This document shows, one piece after another, positions 1 to 7,155 of a stretch of DNA of 55,341 nucleotides. This DNA is from a virus. The stretch lies in IMG/VR virus record IMGVR_UViG_3300042887_003034, positions 1 to 55,341 of that record; one strand, given 5' to 3'. Position 1 is the first letter of the stretch. The number at the start of each line of letters is the position of its first letter. Under the pieces are notes generated by a model. It made no database searches and was not told the DNA's origin. It was given only the letters and a program-made list of their open reading frames with translations. The translations under genes and the position numbers were made by a program.

Positions 1-132
1 GATGATGTTAAAGATGTTTCTGATGCAGTAAAAAAATATGGTAGGCTGTATACTCTGTACAGCATTTTGCAATACAGAGAAACTAATGTATTAAAAATAC
101 AATTACTACAGAAAAAATTAGAAAATTTATGA
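1..132 (+). CDS. 3' end of an unknown gene upstream of the helicase (partial)
   Basis: The last 43 codons of a gene that enters from outside the window. The visible peptide is Lys- and Gln-rich, probably helical, and ends QKKLENL. Its TGA overlaps the helicase ATG (ATGA, 129-132), so the two are translationally coupled and probably co-transcribed. In T4-like phages recombination and replication genes flank the helicase, but I do not recognise this fragment. Confidence 0.7.
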   Translation, partial: DDVKDVSDAVKKYGRLYTLYSILQYRETNVLKIQLLQKKLENL

Positions 133-1565
133 ACAAACCTAATTATAATTTAGACATGCAAAAACTGTATCTAGAAATGTTTTTATCAGATGCAGAAACA
201 TTTATAAGATGTCAAAACATTTTTGATCCCAATAACTTTGATAAAAAATTACAGGAAATTGCTACCTTTATCACGGAATATGTTGATCAGTATCGGGTCA
301 TGCCCGAAGTTAAAATTGTTAATTCTGCTTGCAGCAGTGAATTAGAATCAGTGGCCCTCCCTAAAGAAAATTACGAATGGTTAATGAATGAATTTGAAAA
401 ATTCAGCAGACACAAAGGACTAGAAAGGGCCATATTACAATCAGCAGATCTATTAGAAAAAGGTGAATATGGTCCTGTAGAAAAACTAATCAAAGATGCT
501 ATTCAAATCAGTTTAAACAAAGACATGGGCACTGACTATTTCAGTAGCCCAAGAGAAAGATTAATGAAATTAAAAGATAATAACGGACAAGTTTCAACCG
601 GTTGGCCCAGTGTTGATAAAAAACTATATGGCGGTTTTAACCGTGGAGAACTTAATATCTTTGCAGCAGCATCGGGCGGCGGTAAAAGTCTATTCCTTGC
701 TAATCTAGGAGTCAACTGGGCACTGATGGGATTAAATGTTGTTTATCTAACTTTCGAACTCAGCGAAAATCTAGTCAGTATGCGACTAGATTCAATGATG
801 ACTGGTATTAATACTAGGGATATATTTAGAAGCATTGATGACGTGGAAATCAAGGTAAAAATGCTGGAAAAACGCAGCGGAAACCTGCAGATCAAGTACA
901 TGCCCAGCGGTAAAACAGTCAACGACATTCGTGCTTATCTCAAGGAGTATCAGGTTAAAACAGGATCTAAACCCGATGTATTATTAATTGACTATTTGGA
1001 TCTAATGATGCCTGTCAGCGTCAAAGTCAGCCCCAGTGATCTATTTGTCAAAGACAAGTATGTGTCAGAAGAAATTCGTAACTTGGCCATGGAAACGCAG
1101 TGTATTACTGTCACAGCCTCGCAGTTAAATCGCAGTGCCGTAGAAGAAATTGAATTTGATCACAGTCACATTTCAGGTGGATTAAGTAAGATTCAGACCG
1201 CAGACAATGTCATAGGTATCTTTACCAGTCGCGCTATGAAAGAGCGGGGCAAGTATCAAATTCAGTTTATGAAAACACGCAGCAGCAGTGGTGTGGGGCA
1301 CAAAGTTGATCTTGACTTTAATGTTGATACATTAAGGATCACTGACAGCGGCGATGAAGAAATAGAATCCAGTTTAAAAGATATGAAATCTTCGGTCTAT
1401 CAAGGACTAAAGAGAACCAGTACTGTGACCACAACCACAGACAGTGAAACTGGTGAAATTAAAATGTTGGACCCAAATCAAGGATCGGCTTTGCCTAAAA
1501 TTAAGACCAAGCCAGTGTCGGATATTAGAAATCTTCTAAATACTCTTAATAGCGAGCGTGATTAA
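129..1565 (+). CDS. Replicative DNA helicase, DnaB / T4 gp41 family
   Basis: A 478-residue RecA-fold hexameric helicase that would unwind DNA ahead of the phage polymerase and recruit primase. The C-terminal ATPase core starts near residue 160. Walker A is ASGGGKS (about residues 180-187) and the Walker B strand is VLLIDYLDL (about 284-292), followed by a TASQLNR segment typical of DnaB motif H3. The N-terminal 150 residues are helical, as in T4 gp41. A tail of about 80 residues after the core is Ser/Thr-rich and low in complexity. The start overlaps the upstream stop. The 3' end overlaps the convergent AlgH-like gene by 20 bp. The family call is firm; which subfamily is less so. Confidence 0.93.
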   Translation: MNKPNYNLDMQKLYLEMFLSDAETFIRCQNIFDPNNFDKKLQEIATFITEYVDQYRVMPEVKIVNSACSSELESVALPKENYEWLMNEFEKFSRHKGLERAILQSADLLEKGEYGPVEKLIKDAIQISLNKDMGTDYFSSPRERLMKLKDNNGQVSTGWPSVDKKLYGGFNRGELNIFAAASGGGKSLFLANLGVNWALMGLNVVYLTFELSENLVSMRLDSMMTGINTRDIFRSIDDVEIKVKMLEKRSGNLQIKYMPSGKTVNDIRAYLKEYQVKTGSKPDVLLIDYLDLMMPVSVKVSPSDLFVKDKYVSEEIRNLAMETQCITVTASQLNRSAVEEIEFDHSHISGGLSKIQTADNVIGIFTSRAMKERGKYQIQFMKTRSSSGVGHKVDLDFNVDTLRITDSGDEEIESSLKDMKSSVYQGLKRTSTVTTTTDSETGEIKMLDPNQGSALPKIKTKPVSDIRNLLNTLNSERD

Positions 1566-2121
1566 ACCAGTGTTTAGTTTCAATTTTAGTGGCTTCATTG
1601 ATCACATGCCGCCACTGTTGATCTTCGTCGTAGTCAAACACTGATTCTAGATCAGCAGGCACTGCGAGCCAAGTTTGACTTAATTGAACCTGGGGTTTTA
1701 GGGGCAGCAGTTCTTTTTCTAATTCACTGCTGTGCCATTTGGTAAATCCAGCAACGACTCTGAAATAGTCAGGTCCCTGACATTCGCTGATTGCAGCCAG
1801 TATGCTGACATCGTGGCTGACTCCCAGATCCTCTGTGAGTTTAACAGTATTGCCAGTGTACCAATCTAAACTGTGTATGATATTGACTCGATTTTGCCCT
1901 TCAGTGCCCCCATTATACAAGGGCCTATTCTCGGGCAAACTCAGTCCAACGTTGTGCATCACAGTTTCGAAACTAAGTTCGTTGTTATAGGGCCTATTGA
2001 TCTGTAGTGCAATAGCGCCATGCGAATCATGATCCACTACAAACAACACGCTTTTGGCCATTTCCGCCATACCCTGCCTTAATGGATGCGCGGCTAATAA
2101 ATATCCTTGAAAACTTTGACT
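1546..2121 (-). CDS. AlgH/YqgE (UPF0301) family protein
   Basis: 191 residues from the ATG of MSQSFQGYLLAAHP. A longer reading from a TTG at 2154 is less likely. The features match the bacterial YqgE/AlgH family: an N-terminal LLAAHP strand, VLFVVDHDSHGAIALQINRP near residues 27-46, a GG motif (YNGGTEGQ) and a C-terminal WLAVPAD segment. The biochemical role of the family is unsettled; AlgH has been linked to alginate regulation. It is rare in phages and looks host-derived. It converges on the helicase gene. The family call is good; its role in infection is unknown. Confidence 0.8.
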   Translation of the reverse strand, partial: SQSFQGYLLAAHPLRQGMAEMAKSVLFVVDHDSHGAIALQINRPYNNELSFETVMHNVGLSLPENRPLYNGGTEGQNRVNIIHSLDWYTGNTVKLTEDLGVSHDVSILAAISECQGPDYFRVVAGFTKWHSSELEKELLPLKPQVQLSQTWLAVPADLESVFDYDEDQQWRHVINEATKIETKHWFNHARY

Positions 2122-2173
2122 CATGAGATTATTTAACTCAACCTCATCGGCCAAAAAAAATATTCGCGAAGCG

Positions 2174-2205
2174 AACCGGGGAAAAGCGATATTTTACCCC
2201 CGGTT
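2174..2205. terminator. GC-rich hairpin between AlgH-like and nucleotidase genes
   Basis: The inverted repeat AACCGGGGAAAA / TTTTACCCCCGGTT has a 6-nt loop and one bulged A. It lies 15 bp past the end of the nucleotidase gene and upstream of the AlgH-like gene, so it could end the minus-strand nucleotidase transcript. There is no long U-run, so it could instead be a processing or regulatory stem. Confidence 0.55.
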
Positions 2206-2219
2206 AAATATCAACTTAA

Positions 2220-2780
2220 TTAAAAGATATCCAAGGATAAATTACGTAGCCGCAGTAGACTGAGTCTACGTGACAGATCCTGTTGTAGTTGAGGCAGTAC
2301 AGACATCAGTGTATTGCCAGTGACATGAAATGCTAAACCTCCACGATCACGCCACTGAGCACAGTTACTGGTTCGATCATCCACTAGAATATCCCCGGCC
2401 CTACAGTGCTGTTGTTTGTCTACAGCATAGGGACCAAAACGCACACCAATATCGGGAAAGTGATCTCGGGCCCACGCGACTTTGTCGCTGAAAGCATCGG
2501 GCACATCGTTTTTACTGGGTATGGCAGTGAGAAAGTACAGCCCCCAGCCTAGAAGATCTCTATACTGTCTAGCAACAGTGACCAGTTGATCCACTGACTG
2601 CATCAACGGTAAATTTCTATACAAGTTTGGATGCTGTTGACAGAGTCTAACCCAGGTATCAACGTCTACTGTATAAGTGCTGCCAGCGCGAGCACGAGTA
2701 ACATAGCCCAGTTCACGAACCCCACGATCCCAATCAGCACAGACTCCGTCCATGTCTAGATAAAAAATATTTTTCTGCAT
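2220..2780 (-). CDS. 5'(3')-deoxyribonucleotidase-like HAD phosphatase
   Basis: 186 residues. HAD motif I is at the extreme N terminus, in IFYLDMDGVCADWD (DxDG with the nucleophile and acid/base Asp pair). A C-terminal DILVDDRTSNCAQW is motif IV of NT5C-type nucleotidases. The middle segment FLTAIPSKND would supply the motif II Thr. The family removes phosphate from (deoxy)nucleoside monophosphates and may help balance the phage nucleotide pool. It follows the oxygenase gene by 18 bp and is probably in its operon. Confidence 0.8.
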   Translation of the reverse strand: MQKNIFYLDMDGVCADWDRGVRELGYVTRARAGSTYTVDVDTWVRLCQQHPNLYRNLPLMQSVDQLVTVARQYRDLLGWGLYFLTAIPSKNDVPDAFSDKVAWARDHFPDIGVRFGPYAVDKQQHCRAGDILVDDRTSNCAQWRDRGGLAFHVTGNTLMSVLPQLQQDLSRRLSLLRLRNLSLDIF

Positions 2781-2798
2781 ATTATAAATTGTCCTTGA

Positions 2799-3293
2799 TT
2801 ATCTGGCAAAAATTTGAATGGTCAGCCTTGGTTGATCTGTTAACACTGGTGTAACCCAATGGCTGAGTCTGCTGTGATTTATCACAGCAGTATTTTCACA
2901 GGGTGTTAAACTGTGAATTAGAGAATTTGAATCTGTCCAATGAAAAATTCCACCCCACTGTGGATCCCAATAAGAGTTAAGATAGACAGTAGCAGCCCAT
3001 AGATATTTACTGTCTCGATGGGAATTTATAGCACTGAATTCTAACCAACGATAGTAAAAAATTTCTAAATTTTCACAGTTTAAATGAGGTCTTTGACGCT
3101 GTACAGCACGTTGTACTAGACCATTGATCCAATGATTAGCGGGAGCCATTAAAACCTGTCCCAAATGTCCTTGATATAGTTCAGGCGCCCAACGAGAAAA
3201 ATTTGAAAAAAACTGTGAATCCGGGGGCATATGTGCTAGTACAAATTGAAATTCACGTGGTGAGAATAGATTTTTTATTATGTCCATACACAT
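2799..3293 (-). CDS. 2-oxoglutarate/Fe(II)-dependent oxygenase
   Basis: 164 residues, with an alternative ATG at 3287. It carries the double-stranded beta-helix facial triad: HxD in INSHRDS (about residues 96-98) and a distal His in SHWVTPV (about 146), followed by the 2OG-binding Arg in PRLTIQIF near the C terminus. This is the prolyl-4-hydroxylase-like class common in large phages, where substrates are usually unknown (protein residues or bases). A TATAAT lies just upstream (about 3299-3304) with a weak TTGTTT 17 bp before it, giving a very short leader. The class is confident; the substrate is unknown. Confidence 0.8.
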   Translation of the reverse strand: MCMDIIKNLFSPREFQFVLAHMPPDSQFFSNFSRWAPELYQGHLGQVLMAPANHWINGLVQRAVQRQRPHLNCENLEIFYYRWLEFSAINSHRDSKYLWAATVYLNSYWDPQWGGIFHWTDSNSLIHSLTPCENTAVINHSRLSHWVTPVLTDQPRLTIQIFAR

Positions 3294-3684
3294 GAGATTA
3301 TACTGTAAAACAAACTGAAAAACAATAGTCTGTGACTATTTACACAGTGTAGACCGAGACATATACAGAGATTAAAAAAATTGCTGCGCAAAATTTTTAA
3401 CTACCGAAATCTATGTTTACTGAAAGTTTTTAACAGTGTGGGAGGTCTATACAGCAGTTTAAAATTTTGCGCTACAAAATAAAAATGGTACGGAGATCTC
3501 GGCCCCTGGTGATTTCTGACCACATACCCATGGTATTTTTGGGGTTTTTGAGAGAATTTTTGAGAGATTTTTTGAGAACTTTTGAGAGATTTTTTGAGAG
3601 AATTTTTGAGAGAATTTTTGAGAGAATTTTTGGCAAGCGGTTGCTAGCACCGCTTGCTGACTGTGTCAACTGTGACCCCCCATG
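3294..3684. other. Non-coding, AT-rich repeat region
   Basis: About 390 bp with no convincing gene. It holds the tandem array at 3544-3632 and a steep rise in G+C after 3640, where the minus-strand small-gene region begins. Open frames through the array on both strands are low-complexity (KFSQ or FERF repeats) and look accidental. Confidence 0.6.
3544..3632. repeat. Tandem repeat of about 11-12 bp (TTTTTGAGAGAA-like)
   Basis: Seven to eight imperfect head-to-tail units of TTTTTGAGAGAA/TTTTTTGAGAGA over about 90 bp. It sits exactly at the composition boundary between the oxygenase gene and the GC-richer small-gene region. Possible roles are replication or recombination; none is demonstrated. 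Confidence 0.8.
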
Positions 3685-3702
3685 CCCTGGGGAGCCCCAG
3701 GG
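3685..3702 (-). terminator. Hairpin after the last minus-strand small gene
   Basis: CCCTGGGGAGCCCCAGGG is a perfect inverted repeat 4 bp beyond the stop of the 3707-3991 gene, well placed to end minus-strand transcription of the whole small-gene region. No clear U-run follows. Confidence 0.5.
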
Positions 3703-3706
3703 TCTC

Positions 3707-3991
3707 TCAGATGGCCTCAGCCACCACCGAGGCCGCCGCAGCCCGCTTGGCAGCGCGGGCTTCCCGCTTGCGGATCGCGTCCCGGCTCATGCTCAGCGTC
3801 TTGGCGGGCTTGCTGGGCTTCTGCTCCACGACCACAGCGGCCTCCACGCGGTCCCAGTTGCCCAGGATGTAGGTGCGGGCCAGTTGGCGCTTCATGCCCA
3901 GGGCCATCACCGCGGGGATCAGGCTCACGGCGTCGTTGCCCAGGGCCTTGGCTTGGGCGATCATCTCACGGACTTGCAGTGCCTTGCTCAT
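3707..3991 (-). CDS. Small basic protein sharing a domain with the SprT-like protein
   Basis: 94 residues. Residues 5-46 (VREMIAQAKALGND through LARTYILGNW) match the C-terminal 40 residues of the SprT-like protein at 9524-10258 in spacing and key residues: IAQAKA, LGM, LA-TY, GNW. This looks like a small HTH-like module used in two contexts. The tail (RKREARAAKRAAAA) is basic and Ala-rich and may bind nucleic acid. SD: TAGGAGCAACAA before the ATG. Confidence 0.75.
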   Translation of the reverse strand: MSKALQVREMIAQAKALGNDAVSLIPAVMALGMKRQLARTYILGNWDRVEAAVVVEQKPSKPAKTLSMSRDAIRKREARAAKRAAAASVVAEAI

Positions 3992-4022
3992 TTGTTGCTC
4001 CTAGTTGCGTTACAGTTCTTGC

Positions 4023-4051
4023 AGTATAGCACCAGTCAAAGACCCTGTCAA
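4023..4051 (-). promoter_or_regulatory. sigma70-type early promoter (first of the repeated family)
   Basis: On the minus strand: TTGACA, 17 bp beginning GGGTCTTTG, then TATACT. This is the reference member of the family. The 15 bp TTGACAGGGTCTTTG is nearly invariant, and the sequence after the -10 is GCAAGAAC followed by a strong SD. Drives the 3707-3991 gene. Confidence 0.88.
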
Positions 4052-4061
4052 CCGCTGGGCT

Positions 4062-4436
4062 TTAGGCCGCAGCCCGGAAAAAGCCGTAGGGCAGGCCGTT
4101 GAGGTAGCACAGGTACTCCCAGTCGCCACCGGCCTCGTCGGCTTCCATGATCCAGCGCAGCGCGGTCTCGCGGTCCTTGGCACCAGCACGGATTGTCTGC
4201 TCAATCCGCTTGCAGAACTTCACCACAGCACGGGCCTCGTCCTCACGGCGGGCACGCTCACCGCGCTCGATCTCCCGCGCCAGGTACTGGAACTCCTCCT
4301 CGAAGTCCTGCTCGGTCCAGTTGCTGGTGTCGATGCCACGCGGGCGGACACCGTGGGCGTCCTTGTACATGTCCCAGTAGGTGCAGGCCATCTGCTCGAG
4401 CACGGTCATCTCTTCCCAGGTCTTGAACTGTTCCAT
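4062..4436 (-). CDS. Unknown acidic/basic alpha-helical protein
   Basis: 124 residues from the ATG of MEQFKTWEEM, chosen for SD CGGAGCAGACG. An upstream ATGATGAACGCA immediately follows the promoter and would add up to 8 residues without an SD. Charged and mostly helical; it contains ACTYWDMYKDAHGVRP and a DEAGGDWEYLCYLNGLPYGF C-terminal segment. I recognise no family. Confidence 0.75.
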   Translation of the reverse strand: MEQFKTWEEMTVLEQMACTYWDMYKDAHGVRPRGIDTSNWTEQDFEEEFQYLAREIERGERARREDEARAVVKFCKRIEQTIRAGAKDRETALRWIMEADEAGGDWEYLCYLNGLPYGFFRAAA

Positions 4437-4466
4437 CGTCTGCTCCGTTGCGTTCATCATGTCAGT

Positions 4467-4495
4467 AGTATATGATCGAACAAAGACCCTGTCAA
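4467..4495 (-). promoter_or_regulatory. Early promoter
   Basis: TTGACA-17-TATACT with the GGGTCTTTG core; the initial transcribed region is ACTGACATGATGAACGCA. Feeds the 4062-4436 gene. Confidence 0.87.
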
Positions 4496-4512
4496 CCGCT
4501 GGACTTGGGGCT

Positions 4513-4546
4513 GGAGTGCCGGGGCTGTGGCTTGTGTGCCACAGCC
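4513..4546. repeat. REP-like hairpin element (GGAGTGCC + stem), copy 1
   Basis: GGAGTGCC followed by GGCTGTGGC / GCCACAGCC around a 6-nt loop. It lies between the 3' end of the 4552-5169 gene and the next promoter. Related elements are at 10769, 14502, 22120, 23100, 24674, 28654 and 48184. Probably a terminator or transcript-end stabiliser. Confidence 0.65.
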
Positions 4547-4551
4547 TAGGA

Positions 4552-5169
4552 TCACACGTACTGCATCTGCCGGGGGCTCAGCGGACGCTGGAACCGGGGC
4601 GCCGGGTCCTGTGCCCAGTCGATGATCTGCTGCCGCAGGCTCTTGCGGAAGCCGCTGCGCAGGTTGCTGGTGATCAGCTTGCTGACCTGCGTCCAGAAGC
4701 CCAGCCCCACAGCATCACGCAGGCGCTCCACCTGTTGGCGGGTCAGCCCTGCCTTGCGGGCCGTGTCAGCATCTTGACGGCGCTGGTTGCGGCGCTGCAG
4801 GACTTGGTTGCGGCGCTGCCGGTAGGCCAGGTAAGCCTTGTACTCAGCCTGCACTTCGGGCGTGGCATCCACCGAGGATGCGTAGCAGGGGTAGCTCCAG
4901 CCGCGGGTGGTGGCGAACATGATCTCGTGGGCGGTGCGGCTCACCGGATCCCACACGGTCATGAAGAAGTCGCTGTCGTCGTACATGTTGCGCTCACGCT
5001 CGGCCACGCACAGCCCGTGGTGCGTGGTGTACAGGGTGTCGCCCTGGCGCTGGTCGTTCATGCCGCTGACGCCGGGCAAGGGGCAGTACTCGCCCGGGTG
5101 GAACTCGGTGCGCAGAGTGCGGGCACCGTTGGAGTAGTCAAAGGAAGAACCCAGGTTGATGATCGGCAT
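4552..5169 (-). CDS. Hypothetical protein, 205 aa
   Basis: Starts MPIINLGSSFDY after SD AGGAGTCGACG. The N-terminal half looks globular (GEYCPLPGV, HHGLCVAERERNMYDDSDFFMTVWDP). The C-terminal half has a strongly basic Arg/Gln stretch (RQRRNQVLQRRNQRRQD, about residues 117-133) that could be a coiled coil or nucleic-acid-binding segment. No recognised family. Monocistronic, with its own promoter and a hairpin directly after the stop. Confidence 0.75.
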   Translation of the reverse strand: MPIINLGSSFDYSNGARTLRTEFHPGEYCPLPGVSGMNDQRQGDTLYTTHHGLCVAERERNMYDDSDFFMTVWDPVSRTAHEIMFATTRGWSYPCYASSVDATPEVQAEYKAYLAYRQRRNQVLQRRNQRRQDADTARKAGLTRQQVERLRDAVGLGFWTQVSKLITSNLRSGFRKSLRQQIIDWAQDPAPRFQRPLSPRQMQYV

Positions 5170-5196
5170 CGTCGACTCCTTTGTTTCAGTGTCAGT

Positions 5197-5225
5197 AGTA
5201 TATGATCGATCAATGACCCTGTCAA
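5197..5225 (-). promoter_or_regulatory. Early promoter
   Basis: TTGACA-17-TATACT; core variant GGGTCATTG. Feeds the 4552-5169 gene. Confidence 0.87.
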
Positions 5226-5233
5226 CCGGTGGG

Positions 5234-5392
5234 TTATTGCTCCTCTACCTCATGCCACACATCATTCCACGGGTTAGAATCGTCGGCTTCATCGGCGTAG
5301 TCCCACGCAGCCTGCGAAGTTTCAAATTCAGCAACCGCGATCCGAATCACATCTCCGTAGTCCCGAACGCATCTCTTTACAACCCACATCAT
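5234..5392 (-). CDS. Small acidic hypothetical protein
   Basis: 52 residues, beginning MMWVVKRCVRDYGDV; the second of two adjacent ATGs (5389) is equally possible behind AAGGAGCAG. Ends DDSNPWNDVWHEVEEQ. It has no promoter of its own and sits 32 bp after the 5425-5586 gene, so it is the second gene of that unit. Confidence 0.68.
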   Translation of the reverse strand: MMWVVKRCVRDYGDVIRIAVAEFETSQAAWDYADEADDSNPWNDVWHEVEEQ

Positions 5393-5424
5393 CTGCTCCT
5401 TGTGGAGGTTCAGTGCCAGTGGGC

Positions 5425-5586
5425 TCAGCCCAGGACCAGCGAGTCCAGTTCCACTTCGACCTGCTGCTGCTTCTGCAGGTCGGCGATCTCCTGCAGTTCG
5501 AAGTTGACTTCGATGCGCACGCCCTCGAGGAACTCAGCCCAGAGGTCCTCGCCGTAGAACTCTTCGCAGGTGATCTCGTCGAACAT
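5425..5586 (-). CDS. Small acidic hypothetical protein
   Basis: 53 residues, MFDEITCEEFYGEDLWAEFL, then a helical acidic segment with EIADLQKQQQVEVE. SD GGAGAAAACG. An acidic mini-protein of the kind that often binds host enzymes in phage takeover, but no target can be named. Confidence 0.7.
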   Translation of the reverse strand: MFDEITCEEFYGEDLWAEFLEGVRIEVNFELQEIADLQKQQQVEVELDSLVLG

Positions 5587-5612
5587 CGTTTTCTCCTTGC
5601 TACAGTTCTTGC

Positions 5613-5641
5613 AGTATAAGTTCAGTCAGCAGTCCTGTCAA
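5613..5641 (-). promoter_or_regulatory. Early promoter
   Basis: TTGACA-17-TATACT, core variant GGACTGCTG. The stop codon of the upstream 42-43-residue gene lies inside the -35 (TTGACA supplies its TGA). Feeds 5425-5586 and 5234-5392. Confidence 0.85.
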
Positions 5642-5769
5642 CCGCGCTTGCGATCGTTGATCCACAGCAGGATGCTGGCAATGGTCACAGAGATCACAGT
5701 GACCGCTGTGATGGCCAGGGCAGTGCCCGCAATCACGTAGACCAACAGCAGCAGGTTGTCCAGCATCAT
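5638..5769 (-). CDS. Single-pass membrane mini-protein
   Basis: 43 residues from the first of two consecutive ATGs (42 from the second): MLDNLLLLVYVIAGTALAIT and on through VTVISVTIASILLW, then a basic end NDRKRG. Almost the whole protein is hydrophobic, with one long or two short helices and a probable cytoplasmic C terminus. SD GAGGAGTTG. Its TGA is part of the next -35 box. Function unknown. Confidence 0.68.
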   Translation of the reverse strand: MMLDNLLLLVYVIAGTALAITAVTVISVTIASILLWINDRKRG

Positions 5770-5789
5770 CAACTCCTCAGTGTCCTTGC

Positions 5790-5818
5790 AGTATAAGTTC
5801 AGCGAGCAGTCCTGTCAA
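5790..5818 (-). promoter_or_regulatory. Early promoter
   Basis: TTGACA-17-TATACT; core GGACTGCTCG, like the 5613 copy. Feeds the 5638-5769 membrane protein. Confidence 0.85.
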
Positions 5819-5839
5819 CCGGGGCTGAAGTGCCCCGGT
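5818..5839 (-). terminator. Hairpin between GIY-YIG-like gene and next promoter
   Basis: ACCGGGGC / GCCCCGGT with a 6-nt loop, 5 bp after the stop of the 5845-6183 gene and abutting the next -35 box. This stem-loop plus promoter pairing is the PeSL layout known from T4-type phages. Confidence 0.65.
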
Positions 5840-5844
5840 GTTGT

Positions 5845-6183
5845 TTAATCGCCACGCTTGTCAGTGTTCAGCGAGGGCTTGACAGCACGGCGGATTTCGA
5901 CTTCCCTGCGGTGCGCTTCGGCCTTGCCGCGCACAATCTCGTGGACAACGATCTCGATCTCGTTCTTGTCGTTGAGTTGGCGCAGGGCGGCGCAGAGCGT
6001 CCAGTCCTTGCTCTCAGTCTTGGCGCGGTAGAAGTGCTTGGCAGCACGGGCCCGCACACTCTTCAGCACCGTGCTCTCGGTCTTGGCAGTGACGCCAATG
6101 TAGTTCCCACCTGCGACACGGAGTTCGTAGATGATGTGATTGCGGTCGCTGCGCTTCTTGCGGGTTGCTTGGGCTTCGGTCAT
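5845..6183 (-). CDS. GIY-YIG-like nuclease domain protein
   Basis: 112 residues from MTEAQATRKK, chosen because SD GGAGCACACG precedes it. The core IIYELRVAGGNYIGVTAK (about residues 18-35) fits the GIY-YIG signature, with the second motif degenerate as YIG, followed by the conserved Arg/His region VRARAAKHFYRAK. A Glu-containing helix (EIVRGKAEAHRREVEIRR) could carry the metal ligand. It could be a small structure-specific or homing-type nuclease, or an inactive derivative. Monocistronic. Confidence 0.62.
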   Translation of the reverse strand: MTEAQATRKKRSDRNHIIYELRVAGGNYIGVTAKTESTVLKSVRARAAKHFYRAKTESKDWTLCAALRQLNDKNEIEIVVHEIVRGKAEAHRREVEIRRAVKPSLNTDKRGD

Positions 6184-6204
6184 CGTGTGCTCCATCATGT
6201 CAGT

Positions 6205-6233
6205 AGTATAGCACCCCTCAATGACCCTGTCAA
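6205..6233 (-). promoter_or_regulatory. Early promoter
   Basis: TTGACA-17-TATACT, core GGGTCATTG. Feeds the GIY-YIG-like gene. Confidence 0.87.
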
Positions 6234-6243
6234 GTGGTGTGAT

Positions 6244-6627
6244 TTACCAGTTGAACTCGCTGCTCAACCCCAGCGCCTGCTGCTCTTCTGGGCTCAACTT
6301 GGCAAACGCTTGCCGCCGCAGGTTGCGTTGACGCTTCTCTTCACGAGCCTCTTCTTCCTTGATTTCCACACGCCAATCCAACTCATGCAGGGCTTCTTGA
6401 TTCTCCGTAGAGTAGGTCAGAGTCAGCTCTACGGAGCGATCACGGCAGCCGTCACGATCGCTCAGGACGAACTTGGCATCGCGGACAGCCAGTTCCCAGT
6501 TAGTCTTTGTGGCACGCTCTAGCATAGCCATCAGCCGTTGCGGGTAGGTAGCAGCCTGCTCTGCTTGGTATGCAGCTCGCTCTGCTGCTTCACGGGCCAG
6601 TCGTTCTGCTTTGGTTTCGCGTGCCAT
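6244..6627 (-). CDS. Coiled-coil hypothetical protein
   Basis: 127 residues. The N terminus (MARETKAERLAREAAERAAY) and the middle (EIKEEEAREEKRQRNLRRQA) are highly charged and heptad-like, flanking a short globular part (NWELAVRDAKFVLSDRDG). The tail is LSPEEQQALGLSSEF. No family recognised. Confidence 0.72.
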   Translation of the reverse strand: MARETKAERLAREAAERAAYQAEQAATYPQRLMAMLERATKTNWELAVRDAKFVLSDRDGCRDRSVELTLTYSTENQEALHELDWRVEIKEEEAREEKRQRNLRRQAFAKLSPEEQQALGLSSEFNW

Positions 6628-6655
6628 TTCGTGTGCTCCTTGCTGCTATGTCTGT

Positions 6656-6684
6656 ACTATAGCACCCCTCAAAGACCCTGTCAA
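6656..6684 (-). promoter_or_regulatory. Early promoter
   Basis: TTGACA-17-TATAGT, GGGTCTTTG core, followed by ACAGACAT. This is the second initial-transcribed-region type. Feeds 6244-6627. Confidence 0.87.
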
Positions 6685-6686
6685 CC

Positions 6687-7088
6687 TTAGGGCTTTTGGT
6701 GGCACAGGTCCACGGATTCGGAGTAGTAGCCGTTGGACTCGCCCAACCAACGAACGTCCACATAGCCCTTACGGGTAGCGAACTTGTAGAAGGTAAAGGT
6801 GTAGGACTCGAACATTTCGTCCTCGATGTCTGCAGGCACTTCACCTTGAACTTCTTCGGCGATCAGCAAGGGCTCACCTACCAAGTCCTCGAGATCACCA
6901 ACGATGTCGTTGATGTCCACAGACTCACAGCAGGACTGGAAGTGGGTGAACACAAAGCGCTCGCCGTTCTGATCAACGAACACCATCTCACCCGAGCCCA
7001 CCGAACCTTCTACACGAACGAAGGTACGACCAACCATCGAGCGCAGACCTTCTTGGGTATCAACCATATCGTTCCAGTTCAGTTCCAT
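6687..7088 (-). CDS. Acidic hypothetical protein
   Basis: 133 residues from the second of two adjacent ATGs (better SD spacing from AGGAGCAG; the first is at 7091). Beta-rich opening (MVGRTFVRVEGSVGSGEMVF) with an acidic middle (DLEDLVGEPLLIAEEVQGEV), ending in GESNGYYSESVDLCHQKP. Reminiscent of small phage proteins with an SH3-like N terminus, but no family assigned. Confidence 0.72.
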   Translation of the reverse strand: MELNWNDMVDTQEGLRSMVGRTFVRVEGSVGSGEMVFVDQNGERFVFTHFQSCCESVDINDIVGDLEDLVGEPLLIAEEVQGEVPADIEDEMFESYTFTFYKFATRKGYVDVRWLGESNGYYSESVDLCHQKP

Positions 7089-7118
7089 CATCTGCTCCTG
7101 TTTGCTTACTGTTCTTGC

Positions 7119-7147
7119 AGTATAAGCTCAAACAAAGACCCTGTCAA
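7119..7147 (-). promoter_or_regulatory. Early promoter
   Basis: TTGACA-17-TATACT, GGGTCTTTG core. Feeds 6687-7088. Confidence 0.87.
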
Positions 7148-7155
7148 GTGGTGGG

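Noticed and set aside
3459-4102. Frames through the 3544 repeat on both strands
   Set aside because: Encode only KFSQ or FERF repeats and continue into shadow sequence; no SD or conserved domain.
4381-5205. Plus-strand frame of 274 codons over the 4552-5169 gene
   Set aside because: Compositional artefact of the GC-rich antisense strand (Val/Ala/Leu-rich); it crosses a promoter and a hairpin and has no SD.
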